Notes: generated from the letters alone by a model not told the origin. A stretch of DNA of 64,000 nt from Pseudomonas sp. FP1742 (GCF_030687145.1 NZ_CP117460.1:2232001-2296000), one strand, 5' to 3'. Positions 47,771 to 56,328 are shown, counted from the first letter of the stretch. A program made the numbers and translations.

Positions 47771-48640
47771 TTATCCCAATGACTTCTTGTAGCGGCCTTC
47801 GATCATCCGGTTCCACGACAGCATGATCAGCAGGTTGAGCAACAGCAGGGCCACGGCGATGGCGGCGCCCATCGGCCAGTTCAGCTCCGACAGGTACTGG
47901 TCGTAGATCAGCGTGGCGACCATCTTCAGCCGGCGTCCGCCCAGCAGGCCGGGAATGGCGAAGGAACTGGCCGCGAGGCCGAACACGATCAAGGTGCCGG
48001 AGAGCACGCCGGGCATGACCTGCGGCAACACTACTTTGCGTATCACCGTGAAGTGGCTGGCGCCCAGTGACAGCGCAGCCTGCTCGGCGGCCGGGTCGAG
48101 TTTTTGCAGCGAGGTCCAGACCGGAATGATCATGAACGGCAGCATCACGTGGACCAGCGCGATCACCACCGCGAACGGCGTGTAGAGCAGCTTCATTGGC
48201 GAGCCACCGAAGGCTTGCAAGGTCTGGTTGACCAGCCCGTCGGCGCCCAGCAACAGGCTCCAGCCGAACGCCCGCACCACCACCGAAATCAGCAGCGGCG
48301 TGAGGATCAGAATCAGGAAAATCGAACGCCACGGCGCGCCCATGCGACTGAGGATGTAGGCCTCGGGCACGCCGATCAGCACGCAGAGCAGGGTGGTCAG
48401 GGCACTGATCCACATCGTGCGCAGAAAGATTTCGTAGAAGTACGGATCGCCCAGCAGGCTGCTGTAGTGGGCGAAGGTGTAGGCGTCGCTGTTGATCCCC
48501 GAGCTGTAGTCGAAGACGTTCAATGACAACACCAGCGTCAGCAGCAGCGGGATCGCCAGCAGGCCGATGTACAACGCCAGGGCCGGCGCCGACAACACAT
48601 ACCCTTGGCGTCCCTGGCGGATGGCGGCGAGCATGTTCAT
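47771..48640 (-). CDS. ABC transporter permease (PotB-like)
   Basis: This 289-residue inner-membrane permease with six helices has the EAA loop AEQAALSLGASHFTVIRKVV at about 185-205. The start at ATGAACATG (48640) overlaps the stop of the ATPase gene (ATGA), which decides the start and indicates translational coupling. A longer in-frame extension lies over the ATPase gene and is not used. Confidence 0.92.
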   Translation of the reverse strand: MNMLAAIRQGRQGYVLSAPALALYIGLLAIPLLLTLVLSLNVFDYSSGINSDAYTFAHYSSLLGDPYFYEIFLRTMWISALTTLLCVLIGVPEAYILSRMGAPWRSIFLILILTPLLISVVVRAFGWSLLLGADGLVNQTLQAFGGSPMKLLYTPFAVVIALVHVMLPFMIIPVWTSLQKLDPAAEQAALSLGASHFTVIRKVVLPQVMPGVLSGTLIVFGLAASSFAIPGLLGGRRLKMVATLIYDQYLSELNWPMGAAIAVALLLLNLLIMLSWNRMIEGRYKKSLG

Positions 48641-49662
48641 GCCGACACCTCGTCGACACTCAGCACCCGCAGCAGCGCCGCGTCCCAGTCGAGCCCGACC
48701 GCCGTGCCTTCGGCCAGTGGCGCCGAGCCGTCGTTGCGACGCACCACGCAGAGTTCGCCCAGGGTTGTCGTTACGCCGTACAACCATTGGCTGCCGAGGA
48801 AGAAGCGGCTGGCGATCTTGCCTTGCAGACGACCATGGCCTTTTTCCCGCAGATCGATTTTTTCCGGGCGCAGGCTTAACGTCAGTTCGCCGTTGCCGGT
48901 GTTGCACACCTGAACCACACCGGCACCATCCCGCTCACCGGGCAGCAGGTTGGCTTTGCCGACGAACCCGGAAATGAACTCGGTGCGCGGGTGTTCGTAG
49001 AGGGTGTAGGGCGCGTCGATCTGGGTGATGCGCCCGGCCTGCATCACCACCACCCGATCACTGATCGACAGCGCTTCGGACTGGTCGTGGGTGACCATCA
49101 GCGTGGTGATCCCGACTTCGCGCTGGATGCGGCGGATTTCGAACTGCATCTCTTCGCGCAAATTGGCGTCGAGGTTGGACAGCGGTTCGTCGAGCAGCAA
49201 CACCGGCGGTTCGATCACCAACGCCCGGGCCAGTGCCACACGCTGGCGCTGGCCGCCGGAAAGCTCCCGTGGATAACGCTCGGCGTGCTGGTGCAGGCGA
49301 ACCAGTTTCAGCACCCGATCCACCCGTTGCTGCAATTCACCGTTGGGCACTTTGCGCATGCGCAGGCCGAAGGCGACGTTGTCTTGCACGGTCATGTGCG
49401 GGAATAGCGCGTAACTCTGGAACACCACGCCCAGACCACGGCTGGCGGGTTTGGCGTGGGTGATGTCGCGACCGTCCAGCACAATGCGCCCGCTGCTGAC
49501 TTCGACGAAGCCGGCGATCATTTGCAGGGTAGTGGTTTTGCCGCATCCGGAGGGGCCGAGCAAAGAGACGAACTCGCCTTTTTCCACCGACAGGTTGGTG
49601 GCGACGACCGCGTCGATCTCGCCGTAACGTTTGCCGAGGTTTTCAAGTTGCACGAAGGCCAT
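48637..49662 (-). CDS. ABC transporter ATP-binding protein (PotA-like)
   Basis: This 341-residue ATPase has Walker A GPSGCGKT (about residues 37-44), signature LSGGQRQRVALARAL (about 134), Walker B LLLDEPLSNLD (about 158) and a TOBE-like C-terminal domain (about 280-340). It energises the importer. It is the first gene of the operon and lies 243 bases from the divergent IclR gene. The start at MAFVQLENLGK follows GGTGGAG. Confidence 0.93.
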   Translation of the reverse strand: MAFVQLENLGKRYGEIDAVVATNLSVEKGEFVSLLGPSGCGKTTTLQMIAGFVEVSSGRIVLDGRDITHAKPASRGLGVVFQSYALFPHMTVQDNVAFGLRMRKVPNGELQQRVDRVLKLVRLHQHAERYPRELSGGQRQRVALARALVIEPPVLLLDEPLSNLDANLREEMQFEIRRIQREVGITTLMVTHDQSEALSISDRVVVMQAGRITQIDAPYTLYEHPRTEFISGFVGKANLLPGERDGAGVVQVCNTGNGELTLSLRPEKIDLREKGHGRLQGKIASRFFLGSQWLYGVTTTLGELCVVRRNDGSAPLAEGTAVGLDWDAALLRVLSVDEVSA

Positions 49663-49905
49663 GACTGCGCTCCACCTGAGATTGTTATGCGTCGCCAACG
49701 GCGCGCTTTTTTGTATGGGCAGATACGAAAAGATGTTGCGGGGGGTGTTGGCGCTCGAGGTGTGTCGGCTGCCGTTGTTGTTCGAATCGCCCCTGTATGG
49801 ACGCAGAGTAGGACGAAGAATAGGATGGGCTCAATAACCTATTTCACTGAAGCGATGACTATTTTCAGTTTTATTCGGTGAGTAAATTTATTGATGAGAA
49901 ATCAC

Positions 49906-50742
49906 ATGTCTGATTCCACTGAATGGAATGAAAACAAAAATGAAGTCGGTGTCGGTGCGGTCTCGAGACTGTTTGCCGTGCTGCGCAGCCTGGGTGATTC
50001 CGTCGAGGGCGGCGAGCGCGTGACGCAACTGGCGCAGCGCATTGGTTTGTCGCAACCGACTACCCACCGCTTGCTGCGCAGCCTGATGGACGAGGGCATG
50101 GTCGAGCAGGATGCGCGCAGCAAACGCTATCGCCTGAGCCTGGAGTTTTTTGCCTTGGCGGCCCGCGCCGGGAATACAGGCAACCTGCGCGAACTGGCGC
50201 GGCCGGCGTTGCTGCGGCTGTCGGCATCGTTGGGCGATTCGCTGTTTTTGCTGGCGCGCAGTGGCTTCGATGCGATCTGTCTGGACCGCAGTGAAGGGCC
50301 GTTTCCGATCCGCACATTTACCGGCGATATCGGTGGGCGGGTGGCGCTCGGTGTGGGGCAGGGCAGCCTGGCGATTCTGGCATTCCTGCCGCAAGAGGAA
50401 CGCGACACGGTGATTCACTACAACTTGCCGCGGCTCAAGGATTTTCACCTGTATGACGAGGTGTTCCTGCGCTCGGAAGTCGAGAATGTGCGCGCGCTCG
50501 GGTACGCCGGGCGCAACACCGGCGTGTTGCAAGGCATGGCCGGCGTGGCGGTGCCGATCCTCGACCGCGAAGGCCGGGCGGTGGCGGCGCTGAGTGTGGC
50601 CACGATCAGTGATCGCCTGGGGCCGGATCGTTTGCCGACGGTGGTGGAAATGCTCAAGCGCGAAGCCGCGCTGATCGGGCCGCGGATCAACCCGTTCGAT
50701 CCGCTGCTGCGCAGGCCTTCGCAAGTCTTCGGGCAGGGGTGA
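49906..50742 (+). CDS. IclR family transcriptional regulator
   Basis: This 278-residue regulator has an N-terminal winged helix (about residues 15-75: AVSRLFAVLRSLGD, RVTQLAQRIGLSQPTTHRLL). An IclR effector domain follows, with DAICLDRSEGPFPIR, GAMAGVAVPIL-like (GMAGVAVPILDREG) and SVATISDR blocks. Divergent from the ABC/oxidase operon, it is the probable regulator of that operon. The start is at MSDSTEW; MRNH a few codons upstream is possible, and the ribosome site is weak for both. Confidence 0.88.
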   Translation: MSDSTEWNENKNEVGVGAVSRLFAVLRSLGDSVEGGERVTQLAQRIGLSQPTTHRLLRSLMDEGMVEQDARSKRYRLSLEFFALAARAGNTGNLRELARPALLRLSASLGDSLFLLARSGFDAICLDRSEGPFPIRTFTGDIGGRVALGVGQGSLAILAFLPQEERDTVIHYNLPRLKDFHLYDEVFLRSEVENVRALGYAGRNTGVLQGMAGVAVPILDREGRAVAALSVATISDRLGPDRLPTVVEMLKREAALIGPRINPFDPLLRRPSQVFGQG

Positions 50743-50769
50743 CCACAATCTCCAAATAGTCGCTGATCC

Positions 50770-50861
50770 CTGTGGGAGCGGGCTTGCTCGCGAAGGCAAT
50801 GTGTCAGTCAACATAAACGTTGAATGTTAAACCGCTTTCGCGAGCAAGCCCGCTCCCACAT
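50770..50861. repeat. REPIN
   Basis: GTGGGAGCGGGCTTGCTCGC and its inverse flank about 45 bases between the convergent IclR and anti-sigma genes. Confidence 0.9.
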
Positions 50862-50890
50862 TCGATTGGCGTTGTCCTCGTTTTCCGAGA

Positions 50891-51631
50891 TCAGAACTTC
50901 AGCATCTGCGCCGTCGGGGTGTCACTCGGGCTGACCATCGCGTAGTTGTACCCGGCGCCCGACCAGTATTCGGCCTGCAGTTCGCCGTCGCTACGGCTAC
51001 CGCGAGGCAAGAAGGTGTTCTTCGGTCCGGGTGGCCGGACGTAGAAACTGATCTTGTGCCCGCTCCGGTCCTCGTACACCACCATCGCCGCCGGCCCTTG
51101 TTCGGTACTGAGCAAACGGCCGCTGATGGGTTTGTATCCGGAAGCGGTCAAATTCGGCAGGCGATGGGCCTGGCTGAAATAGCGGTCGAGCCAGCCCTGC
51201 ATGTCACTGTCGTCGCTGGCCTTGTAATCCGCCGGCAGAATGCCTTGCAGGGCAATCAGCCGGTAAGCCTGCATCGCATCGGTCATCGGCAGCGGGGCGC
51301 TGATCAGGGTCATTTCCCGTGCCTGCCAACCGCTCAAACCGCCGACACTGACCGCAATCAGTAGCACCGCGGCACTGGCCAGGTGACGGCGTGACTGGCG
51401 TTTGAGGCGCTGGCGAATCAGCGCCGGATCAAGCTCCGGGTTGATCGGTTGCTGCAAGGCGCCGCTCAGGGCCGCGCGCAATTGCTGGGCGTCCTGCTGC
51501 CAGGCGCGCACTTGCGCGGCCACTTCGGCATTGCCGGCCAGATAAGTTTCCACCTGATGTCGGTCGTCATCGCTGAGTTGGTGATCGACGTAGGCGTGAA
51601 GGTCACGCTCGTTGGGAGGCAGGCTGATCAT
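50891..51631 (-). CDS. Anti-sigma factor (membrane-anchored)
   Basis: This 246-residue protein has an N-terminal cytosolic anti-sigma helix bundle (about residues 5-70, LHAYVDHQLSDDDRHQVETYL). It lacks the zinc-binding HxxxCxxC set; the His is present but no cysteine pair. One transmembrane helix lies at about 84-103 (LASAAVLLIAVSVGGLSGW), and a periplasmic domain at about 110-245. Its start overlaps the sigma gene stop by four bases (ATGA), so it is coupled to it. It most likely sequesters the sigma factor until an envelope signal acts. No DUF4349-type domain is claimed. Confidence 0.85.
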   Translation of the reverse strand: MISLPPNERDLHAYVDHQLSDDDRHQVETYLAGNAEVAAQVRAWQQDAQQLRAALSGALQQPINPELDPALIRQRLKRQSRRHLASAAVLLIAVSVGGLSGWQAREMTLISAPLPMTDAMQAYRLIALQGILPADYKASDDSDMQGWLDRYFSQAHRLPNLTASGYKPISGRLLSTEQGPAAMVVYEDRSGHKISFYVRPPGPKNTFLPRGSRSDGELQAEYWSGAGYNYAMVSPSDTPTAQMLKF

Positions 51632-52134
51632 TTGAGTCTCCGCAGCGAAGGGCGGGTGATTTCGCCGTCACTGAGCTGGCGCAAGGCCTGACGCGCGCGA
51701 GACAGGCGTGACATTACGGTGCCGATGGGGACATCGAGAATCTCGGCGACCTCCTTGTAACTCAAGCCTTCCACTGAGACCCAGAGCAGCAGCGCGCGCT
51801 GTTCGGTGTTGAGTTGATCGAAGGCTTGCAGGGTCGTTTGGGCGATCACCGTGCGTTCTGCCGAAGGCTGTGTATCGTCCCGTCCGGTAAAGAATTCGAG
51901 CATCCGCGCATAACGCCGGGAGCGGCGGTGGGCGTCGAGGAACTGCCGATAAAGTATCGAAAACAGCCAGGCCCGCAAGTCACCCTCGGGACGTTTGTCG
52001 CCCCAACTCGACAGCGCCCGTTCCAGGCTGGCTTGCACCAGATCGTCGGCGCTGCTGGGGTTGCGTGTCAGCGATACGGCGAAGCGCCGCAGCCTGGGAA
52101 TGATTTCCCTGAGTTGTTCGTCGATATCGCTCAT
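51628..52134 (-). CDS. ECF RNA polymerase sigma factor
   Basis: This 168-residue ECF sigma has a sigma-2 region (about residues 10-75: DDLVQASLERAL, LRAWLFSILYRQFLDAHRR) and a sigma-4 region (about 105-155: LSYKEVAEILDVPIGTVMSRLSRARQ). The start at MSDIDEQLRE was chosen; the upstream ECF-type promoter at 52177-52201 would put the transcript start near 52171, leaving this ATG but excluding the longer frame. It is transcribed with its anti-sigma. Confidence 0.93.
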   Translation of the reverse strand: MSDIDEQLREIIPRLRRFAVSLTRNPSSADDLVQASLERALSSWGDKRPEGDLRAWLFSILYRQFLDAHRRSRRYARMLEFFTGRDDTQPSAERTVIAQTTLQAFDQLNTEQRALLLWVSVEGLSYKEVAEILDVPIGTVMSRLSRARQALRQLSDGEITRPSLRRLK

Positions 52135-52176
52135 GAAGTTCTGACTAGTCACTACGCTGTGGTGAGTGTTCAGGAG

Positions 52177-52201
52177 GACGCCCGGCATTCGAGGTTATTC
52201 C
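52177..52201 (-). promoter_or_regulatory. ECF-type promoter for the sigma/anti-sigma operon
   Basis: On the minus strand GGAATAA (52195-52201) and CGTC (52177-52180) are 14 bases apart, matching ECF promoters (GGAAC/GGAATAA-N15/16-CGTC). An identical pair with the same 14-base spacing drives the catalase-like gene on the other strand. Confidence 0.7.
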
Positions 52202-52229
52202 ACGCCTGGAAAAATAAACACCGGCTGAT

Positions 52230-52254
52230 GGAATAAACCTTGGCGGGGTTCGTC
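52230..52254 (+). promoter_or_regulatory. ECF-type promoter for the catalase-like gene
   Basis: GGAATAA (52230-52236) and CGTC (52251-52254) are separated by 14 bases. The same boxes in the same spacing occur divergently at 52177-52201, so both are probably read by the sigma factor encoded here. Confidence 0.7.
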
Positions 52255-52298
52255 TGCCTGATTCTTCTCACTTGTGGCCGATGGCCCTGGAGTCATTC

Positions 52299-53393
52299 AT
52301 GGTAGATCGCTCATCACCGCCAACGGAGCCTGGCCGGCCACCGCTGAGTACTGCGAGCCTGACGTTACGCCTGACCGGTATTGCCGTGGTGGTCGCCGCA
52401 TTGGCCGGGGCTTTTGCCTACGTCAATGGCACACTCGACCCACAGCGCCTGACGCCGAAAGCGTTGATCAATGTGCTGGAGAAAAACAACGGCGTGCACC
52501 CGGGGTTCCGTCGTAACCACGCCAAAGGGGTGTGCGTGATCGGGCATTTCGAGAGCAGCGGCCAGGTGCGCGAGTATTCCAGCGCCCAAGTGTTCAATGA
52601 AGCACGGACCCCGGTGGTCGGGCGTTTCGCGCTGCCTGCCGGCAACCCTTACGCGCCGGACAACAGCGTGCCGATCCGCAGCCTGGCGTTGCGTTTCACC
52701 CAGGCCAACGGTCAGCAGTGGCGCACCGGGATGAACAGCATGCCGGTGTTCCCGGTGGGCACGCCCGAGGCGTTCTATCAACTGCAACAAGCGCAGTCGC
52801 CGGACCCGGCCACCGGCAAACCGAACCCTGCGGCGGTGCCGGCGTTCTTCGGCTCTCACCCGGAAGCCGCGCCGTTTCTGGCGTGGATCAAGACTGCCAA
52901 ACCTTCTGCCAGTTATGCGACCGAGACTTATAACAGCGTCAATGCGTTTTACCTGGTGAACGCGGCCGGGCAGCGGCAAGCGGTGCGTTGGAGCATGGCG
53001 CCGGTTGCTCAGGACGCGGCGGGCGCGACGGCACCGGAGGGCGCTGACTTTCTGGAGAAGGATCTGGTTCAGCGTTTGTCCGCCGGACCGCTGCGTTGGC
53101 AATTGAACATCACCCTGGCGAACCCCGGGGACCCGGTCAACGACGCGAGCAAGGCCTGGCCCGGTGACCGAAAAGTGCTGAACGCCGGCACGCTGGTACT
53201 CGAAAGCACCCAACCACAACTCAATGGCGAGTGCCGTGACATCAACTACGACCCACTGGTATTGCCCAGCGGCATCGAAGGCTCCGACGACCCGCTGCTC
53301 GCCGCTCGTTCAGCGGGCTATGCCAATTCCTATCTGCGTCGCACGAGCGAAGTGAATCAGTTGCCCAACGCCAAGCAGGAGGCTCATCAATGA
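52299..53393 (+). CDS. Catalase-family (SrpA-like) membrane-anchored heme peroxidase
   Basis: This 364-residue protein of the catalase-like SrpA group has an N-terminal transmembrane anchor (about residues 21-42, LTLRLTGIAVVVAALAGAFAYV), so the heme domain lies in the periplasm. The distal heme His is probably His74 in HPGFRRNHAKGVC, followed by the shortened catalase core. It presumably destroys peroxides at the envelope. It overlaps the downstream cytochrome b561 gene by four bases (ATGA). CTGGAG eight bases before ATG 52299 fixes the start. The ECF promoter at 52230 is 45 bases upstream. Confidence 0.85.
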   Translation: MVDRSSPPTEPGRPPLSTASLTLRLTGIAVVVAALAGAFAYVNGTLDPQRLTPKALINVLEKNNGVHPGFRRNHAKGVCVIGHFESSGQVREYSSAQVFNEARTPVVGRFALPAGNPYAPDNSVPIRSLALRFTQANGQQWRTGMNSMPVFPVGTPEAFYQLQQAQSPDPATGKPNPAAVPAFFGSHPEAAPFLAWIKTAKPSASYATETYNSVNAFYLVNAAGQRQAVRWSMAPVAQDAAGATAPEGADFLEKDLVQRLSAGPLRWQLNITLANPGDPVNDASKAWPGDRKVLNAGTLVLESTQPQLNGECRDINYDPLVLPSGIEGSDDPLLAARSAGYANSYLRRTSEVNQLPNAKQEAHQ

Positions 53394-53935
53394 GCGCTCA
53401 ACCGAACCATTTCGCTCCCCTGGCGCGGCTGCTGCATTGGCTGATGGCGCTGATGATCATCGCGATGCTGTTCATCGGCGCCGGCATGGTGGCCTCGGTG
53501 TCCGAGCGTCACGAGTGGCTGATCCACCTGCACAAACCGTTGGGCATCGCCATTCTGCTGTTGGTGGTCGTGCGTCTGGCCGTGCGTTTTTCGACCCGGC
53601 AACCACCGCTGCCGGCGGACTTGCCGGGTTGGCAAGTGCTCGCGGCGAAGGCTTCGCATGTCTTGCTGTACGCCTTGATGCTGATTTTGCCGCTGCTGGG
53701 CTGGGCGATGATTTCGGCGGCTGGCGATCCGGTGATGCTCAGCAGCTCGTTGCAACTGCCGTCGATCCTGCCGGCGAATGCGCAGGTGTTTGCATTCCTG
53801 CGCAAGGCACATAGGTATCTGGCGTATCTACTGTTCCTGACCGTGCTGCTGCACCTGGCGGCGGCGTTGTTTCACGGGTGGGTACGCCGCGATGAGGTGC
53901 TGGACAGCATGTTGCGGGGCAGGGACCGTGGGTGA
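53390..53935 (+). CDS. Cytochrome b561 family protein (paired with catalase-like gene)
   Basis: This 181-residue inner-membrane di-heme cytochrome carries four His-bearing helices: RLLHWLMALMII (about 16), LIHLHKPLGIAIL (about 43), ASHVLLYALMLIL (about 88) and AHRYLAYLLF / LHLAAALFHGW (about 142, 155, 163). Translationally coupled to the SrpA-like gene, it probably passes electrons from the quinone pool to the heme peroxidase (inference). It is a second b561 gene in this window, distinct from 33615-34163. Confidence 0.88.
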   Translation: MSAQPNHFAPLARLLHWLMALMIIAMLFIGAGMVASVSERHEWLIHLHKPLGIAILLLVVVRLAVRFSTRQPPLPADLPGWQVLAAKASHVLLYALMLILPLLGWAMISAAGDPVMLSSSLQLPSILPANAQVFAFLRKAHRYLAYLLFLTVLLHLAAALFHGWVRRDEVLDSMLRGRDRG

Positions 53936-53953
53936 GTCGGGGGACTGCCGATA

Positions 53954-54083
53954 ACTGTGGCGAGGGGGCTTGCCCCCGATGGGCTGCAACGCAGCCCCAA
54001 ATGCGGTTGGTCAGACGCTCCTGCGTCTGATCGATTTACGCCTGCTGCGCAGCCGATCGGGAGCAAGCTGCCTCGCCACAGGT
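53954..54083. repeat. REP doublet of the CGAGGGGGCTTGCCCCCG type
   Basis: Two outer arms CTGTGGCGAGGGGGCTTGCC and AGCTGCCTCGCCACAG enclose further inverted pairs (GGGGCTGC / GCAGCCCC near 53981-53997 and TCAGACGC / GCGTCTGA near 54011-54030). It belongs to a different family from the GGGAGCGGGCTTGC copies; another copy lies at 63405-63500. Confidence 0.8.
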
Positions 54084-54660
54084 GTTGGGTGTTTTGGTGG
54101 CCAGCGTCAGCCACCAATAGATCAACGCTAGGGCGTTGATGCCCGCACCCAGCCAGCACACCGCGATCCAGCCGCCCCAGGCATACATCGCCGTCGAACC
54201 GATAGAGCCCAAGGCGCTGCCGATCGAATAGAACAGCATGTAGCCGGCGGTGAGTCGGCTTTGCGCTTCGGGGCGCACGCTGTAGATCATGCTCTGGCTG
54301 GTGACGTGAACGGCCTGCAACCCCAAATCCAGCGTAATCACCCCCGAGCAGCAGCGCCCACAGCGAGGATTGAGTGAGGGCGATGGGCAGCCATGAGGCG
54401 AGCATCAGCAACAACGACAGTCCGCTGGTCCATTGACCCAGGCCACGATCGGCCAGATGCCCGGCGCGAGCAGCGGCCAGTGCGCCAGCGGCCCCGGCCA
54501 GCCCGAACAGTCCGATTTCGGTGTGGGACAGTGAAAGCGGCGGGGTGCTCAACGGCAATACCAACGGGGTCCACAGCACCATGGCGCTGGCGAACGTCAG
54601 CAGGGCAAGGATGGCCCGTTGACGCAGCACCGGTTCTTCCTCGGTCGCTGGAATTGCGCG
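54036..54660 (-). pseudogene. Remnant of an MFS transporter gene (5' deletion and frameshift)
   Basis: Reading on the minus strand, an MFS C-terminal half can be followed from about 54630 to 54345 (LRQRAILALLTFASAMVLW, SHTEIGLFGLAGAAGALAAA). It continues in another frame from about 54341 to 54080 (ITLDLGLQAVHVTSQSMIYS, GYMLFYSIGSALGSIGST). A single-base shift near 54340 joins them. The N-terminal six helices are missing and no start codon with a ribosome site is found. The last 15 codons run into the REP doublet, so the natural C-terminus is lost too. Not functional. Confidence 0.8.
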
Positions 54661-54724
54661 CCGAGGATGGGCGGCTGTTGGGGCCCCAGGATTGTGTGCG
54701 GATCCCGGCTGAGTAAAACATCAA

Positions 54725-54768
54725 AAAATCGCAGCCTTGCAGGAGCTGCGAAGGCTGCGATCTTTTGT
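54725..54768 (-). terminator. Terminator-like AAAGATCGCAGCC repeat
   Basis: On the minus strand GATCGCAGCCTT and AAGGCTGCGATTTTTTG form a stem with a short loop, just after the stop of the carboxypeptidase gene. It is the second copy of the 26693-26771 repeat type and here probably ends transcription. Confidence 0.75.
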
Positions 54769-54778
54769 CCAAGGGGGA

Positions 54779-55930
54779 TCAGCGCAAGGTATCGACCATA
54801 TCCGCAATGGTCGTCAGTACATCCTTGCCCAACTGCTTGGAACGCTTGCCAGACCAGCCAGTCAGCGCATTCGGCGCGTCGTTGTTGTCCTTGAAGGGCA
54901 TTTCCAGAGTCAGGGACAGGCAGTCGAACTTCTGACCGACACTGTTGCAGGCCAGGGTCATGTTGGCTTTGCCTGGCTCGTCGCGGGTATAGCCGTGTTT
55001 GGTCTGGAAGTCTTTGGTCTGGTGCTTCAGATGGCTGCGGAAGCGCTCTTCGAGTTTCTCGATCCGCGGTGTATAGCCCGGGTTGCCTTCGCAACCGGCG
55101 GTGAACACGTAGGGGATTTCTTCATCGCCATGGATGTCGAGGAACAGGTCGACGCCATATTTTTCCATTTGCTGCTGAACGAACAGTACTTCCGGGCTGA
55201 TTTCCTGGCTGGCGCTCTGCCAGGCGCGATTCAGGTCCTGGCCCATGGCGTTGGTGCGCAAATGACCGTGGAAGGCGCCGTCCGGGTTCATGTTGGGCAC
55301 CAGGTACAGGTCGGCGCTGGCCAGGAGCTTATTCAGCACCGGATCGTCGTGTTTCTCCAGACGCTCGATCACGCCTTCCATGAACCATTCGGCCATGTGT
55401 TCGCCAGGGTGTTGCTGGGCGATGATCCAGACCTTGCGCTGACCTTCGGCGCCAGTCCCTTTGCGCAGCAGCTGGATGTCACGACCTTCAACACTCTTGC
55501 CGGTGGCCAGCAGTTCGGTGCCGGCCTTGGTCAGCGCCTGTTCGATCAGCCAGTCGTGACGGCCACGGCTGTAGGGTTCGAAGTAGGCGAACCAGGCATG
55601 GGTGGCAGTGGCTTCAAGGCTGAAACGCAGACAGTCGCCTTCAAAGATGGTCGGCACCCGGAACCAGTTGACGTGGTCGTAGGACGCCACCGCCTGATAA
55701 CCGTCCCAGGCCTTGTTGTATGAGGATTTGCTGGCGTTGTTCAGACGAAACCAATGCTCCTGCCCCACGTGCAGGCCGCTGGCCTTGAAGTGGAACCACT
55801 GGAAATGCTGGCTGCGGGTGTCTGGCCTGATGGCCAGCAACGCTTGCAGGGGATTACTGATGTCCAGCACGTCAATGTTGCCGCTGTCGAAGTTTGCGCT
55901 GATGTCGAAAGAAGATTTAGCCACGGCCAT
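54779..55930 (-). CDS. M14 family zinc carboxypeptidase (cytosolic CCP-like)
   Basis: This 383-residue metallopeptidase has no signal peptide, so it is cytosolic. An N-terminal beta-sandwich domain (about residues 1-130, with WFHFKASGL and WDGYQAVASYD) is typical of the CCP (Nna1-like) M14D branch. The zinc site is HPGEH (about 175-179) with a His in LDIHGDEE (about 263), and the catalytic Glu in LTLEMPFKD (about 345). Eukaryotic CCPs trim glutamates from tubulin; bacterial members have unknown peptide substrates. The start at MAVAKSSFDIS is chosen; MIM upstream is in frame. Confidence 0.9.
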   Translation of the reverse strand: MAVAKSSFDISANFDSGNIDVLDISNPLQALLAIRPDTRSQHFQWFHFKASGLHVGQEHWFRLNNASKSSYNKAWDGYQAVASYDHVNWFRVPTIFEGDCLRFSLEATATHAWFAYFEPYSRGRHDWLIEQALTKAGTELLATGKSVEGRDIQLLRKGTGAEGQRKVWIIAQQHPGEHMAEWFMEGVIERLEKHDDPVLNKLLASADLYLVPNMNPDGAFHGHLRTNAMGQDLNRAWQSASQEISPEVLFVQQQMEKYGVDLFLDIHGDEEIPYVFTAGCEGNPGYTPRIEKLEERFRSHLKHQTKDFQTKHGYTRDEPGKANMTLACNSVGQKFDCLSLTLEMPFKDNNDAPNALTGWSGKRSKQLGKDVLTTIADMVDTLR

Positions 55931-56209
55931 AATCAAATCCTGAATATGATTTTTATGGCTGCTACTTTACACGCAAGGTGGGGGAAAACCGGGGGAAATT
56001 ATGGGGGTGGAAAAGGGGGGCGTCCTCCTTGACGCCGATGCAGCTTAGAGACTGCGTGATTGATTCTCAAGCGCTATTTTGCGTTAGTTTGACCCAATGC
56101 TGCCGGGGGTTCTCGGGCAACCAAATATTCTTTTGATATCACTCACGGCAATCGAATTTGCAGCATCTGCAGACTTCATCAGCCTGAAGCCGAAGCCAAA
56201 CTGACAGAC

Positions 56210-56239
56210 AAAAAAAGACCCGGCAAAAAGCCGGGTCAA
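56210..56239 (-). terminator. Terminator of prrF
   Basis: GACCCGGC, a TTTTT loop and GCCGGGTC followed by a T run on the minus strand; the plus strand shows AAAAAAAGACCCGGC. Confidence 0.92.
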
Positions 56240-56322
56240 AAACCGTGATTAGCCTGATGAGGAGATAGTCCAGAAGACCGACCTAAGGTCTCTTGGTCTA
56301 TCGACTGATCTCGCGACCAGTT
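56210..56322 (-). ncRNA. prrF: PrrF-type iron-responsive small RNA
   Basis: On the minus strand the transcript would start AACTGGTCGCGAGATCAG (near 56322) and end in the terminator GACCCGGC / GCCGGGTC followed by seven Ts (56210-56239). The internal block CTCCTCATCAGGCTAATCACG (about 56241-56263 on the plus strand complement) matches the conserved target-pairing core of Pseudomonas PrrF RNAs. At low iron PrrF represses messages for iron-containing proteins such as sodB and sdh. A Fur box and promoter lie directly upstream. One copy only is seen here. Confidence 0.88.
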
Positions 56323-56328
56323 GTTGCA

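Noticed and set aside
47163..48659. 498-codon minus-strand frame across the two permease genes
   Set aside because: It reads the permease genes out of frame; the true genes have EAA loops and coupling overlaps.
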